A stretch of DNA of 13,847 bases from NCBI GenBank assembly GCA_023425905.1, contig JAFABT010000297.1, positions 1 through 13,847 of the forward strand, given 5' to 3'. The notes beneath the pieces were generated by a model. That model was not told the DNA's origin. It searched no databases and worked only from the letters and a program-made list of their open reading frames with translations. The stretch comes from Actinomycetes bacterium. GTDB lineage: Bacteria > Actinomycetota > Actinomycetes > Actinomycetales > Cellulomonadaceae. The translations under genes and the position numbers were made by a program. Positions 13,199-13,847 of the stretch are shown here, one piece after another. Each line of letters begins with the position of its first letter. Positions within the stretch are counted from its first letter, which is position 1.

Positions 13199-13847
13199 CG
13201 GGGGGTCCTCTCGCGCTCGTCTTCGCGGATGGCGGTCTCCCAGCACTGCCCGCAGCCGGAGCCGCCGACGAGGCGGCGAGTCTCGCGGTGGTCGCAGCGG
13301 GTGGCGACCTTGGGCGCGAGGGCGTGAGAGGCGGTGAGCCAGGCCGTCTTGGGTGCCTGCTGGGTGGCGGTGCCGGTGCCGGTGGCCTTGACCGCGCGGG
13401 CCAGGGAGACGCCCTCGGCGACAGTGAGGGTCTTGTCCTCGACCATCTGCTGTGCGTCCTCGGGCAGCTCGGCCAGGAGCAGTCGCCCGGCGACGGTCTC
13501 GGCCGAGTAGCCGGTGCGCCGGGCGATCTCCGCGCGGGTCATCCCGCCAGCGGTGAGCTTCGCGAACGCGGCAGACTGTTCGATCGGAGAGAGGGCCTTG
13601 TGCATGGCGGCCGCGAGCATGACCGTGAGCACGTCGTCGCGCTTGGCCGCGCGTGAGGCCAGCGCCGGGACGGCGTCGAGACCGATGCGCAGCGCCGCCT
13701 CGAGGCGGCGGTGCCCGTCGACGACGAACCAGCCGCCGGCAGCGCGCTTGCGCACCACGATCGGCTGCAGCATCCCCTGCGCGGCGATCGAGGCCGCGAG
13801 CGCCTCGATGTCGCCGAGGTCGTCGCGGGGGTTGATCGGGTCGGGGT
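13195..13847 (-). CDS. ParB-like nuclease-domain protein (5' end outside window)
   Basis: The gene runs off the right edge, so the start codon is not seen; 216 residues are visible. The ATG at 13773 is internal: the 24 upstream residues read NPRDDLGDIEALAASIAAQG, the classic start of the ParB/sulfiredoxin-fold domain, continuing into LQPIVVR and then VVDGHRRLEAAL with the nucleotide-binding G-H-R-R box (visible residues 44-47). A helix-turn-helix, MTRAEIARRTGYSAETVAGR, is at about visible 102-121. The end carries Cys184, His186, Cys198 and Cys201 (CDH then CGQC), a probable zinc site. Phage proteins of this type bind DNA and may regulate transcription or act in replication; a partition role is not shown, as no ParA is visible. 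The stop overlaps the next start as ATGA. Confidence 0.88.
   Translation of the reverse strand, partial: PDPINPRDDLGDIEALAASIAAQGMLQPIVVRKRAAGGWFVVDGHRRLEAALRIGLDAVPALASRAAKRDDVLTVMLAAAMHKALSPIEQSAAFAKLTAGGMTRAEIARRTGYSAETVAGRLLLAELPEDAQQMVEDKTLTVAEGVSLARAVKATGTGTATQQAPKTAWLTASHALAPKVATRCDHRETRRLVGGSGCGQCWETAIREDERERTPR

Noticed and set aside
1..13847. Integrase, att sites, insertion sequences or transposase
   Set aside because: No recombinase motifs, terminal inverted repeats or tRNA-end duplications were seen in any frame.

Overview
The window is part of a tailed-phage or prophage genome with an HK97-type head. It is very GC-rich, uses GTG starts often, and carries gene families typical of actinobacterial phages (DUF6221, an HNH/replication-like fusion, CxxC mini-proteins), so the host is most likely a high-GC actinobacterium. 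No integrase, repressor, host gene or att site is visible, so phage and prophage cannot be told apart. All 21 supported genes lie on the minus strand; the order below follows transcription, from high to low coordinates.

Region 1 (13847 down to 6357) is an early, nucleic-acid-related operon of 14 genes. It begins with a ParB-like protein whose 5' end lies outside the window. Next come a 131-aa protein, a possible sliding-clamp-like protein, a MazG-like nucleotide pyrophosphohydrolase, several conserved but uncharacterised phage proteins (102, 190, 125, 157, 159 and 172 aa), a 25-aa Cys-rich microprotein, a 360-aa HNH protein with a replication-protein-like N-terminus, a 233-aa zinc-ribbon protein and a DUF6221 protein. 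Most neighbours share ATGA, GTGA or TGATG stop/start overlaps, which implies one transcript with translational coupling. Cys/His metal-site motifs recur through this block.

Region 2 (about 6356 to 6027) is a 330-base gap without a supported gene. It holds several strong hairpins, read as terminators of the early operon, and an inverted-repeat set that can fold into a three-way junction just upstream of the next gene.

Region 3 (6026 down to 33) is the packaging and head module in the usual order: HNH endonuclease, small terminase, large terminase, small membrane protein, portal, prohead protease, major capsid protein. A 153-base gap between HNH and small terminase holds a hairpin and a 14-bp palindrome and is one candidate place for a cos site. 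Head-completion and tail genes would be expected beyond base 1, outside the window.

In function, HNH and the two terminase subunits cut and package DNA through the portal, the protease matures the shell built from the capsid protein, and the early operon probably supports replication, nucleotide metabolism and regulation. Several ORFs have in-frame upstream extensions; starts here were chosen from ribosome-binding sites and stop/start overlaps. All functional assignments are from reading the translations, without database searches.
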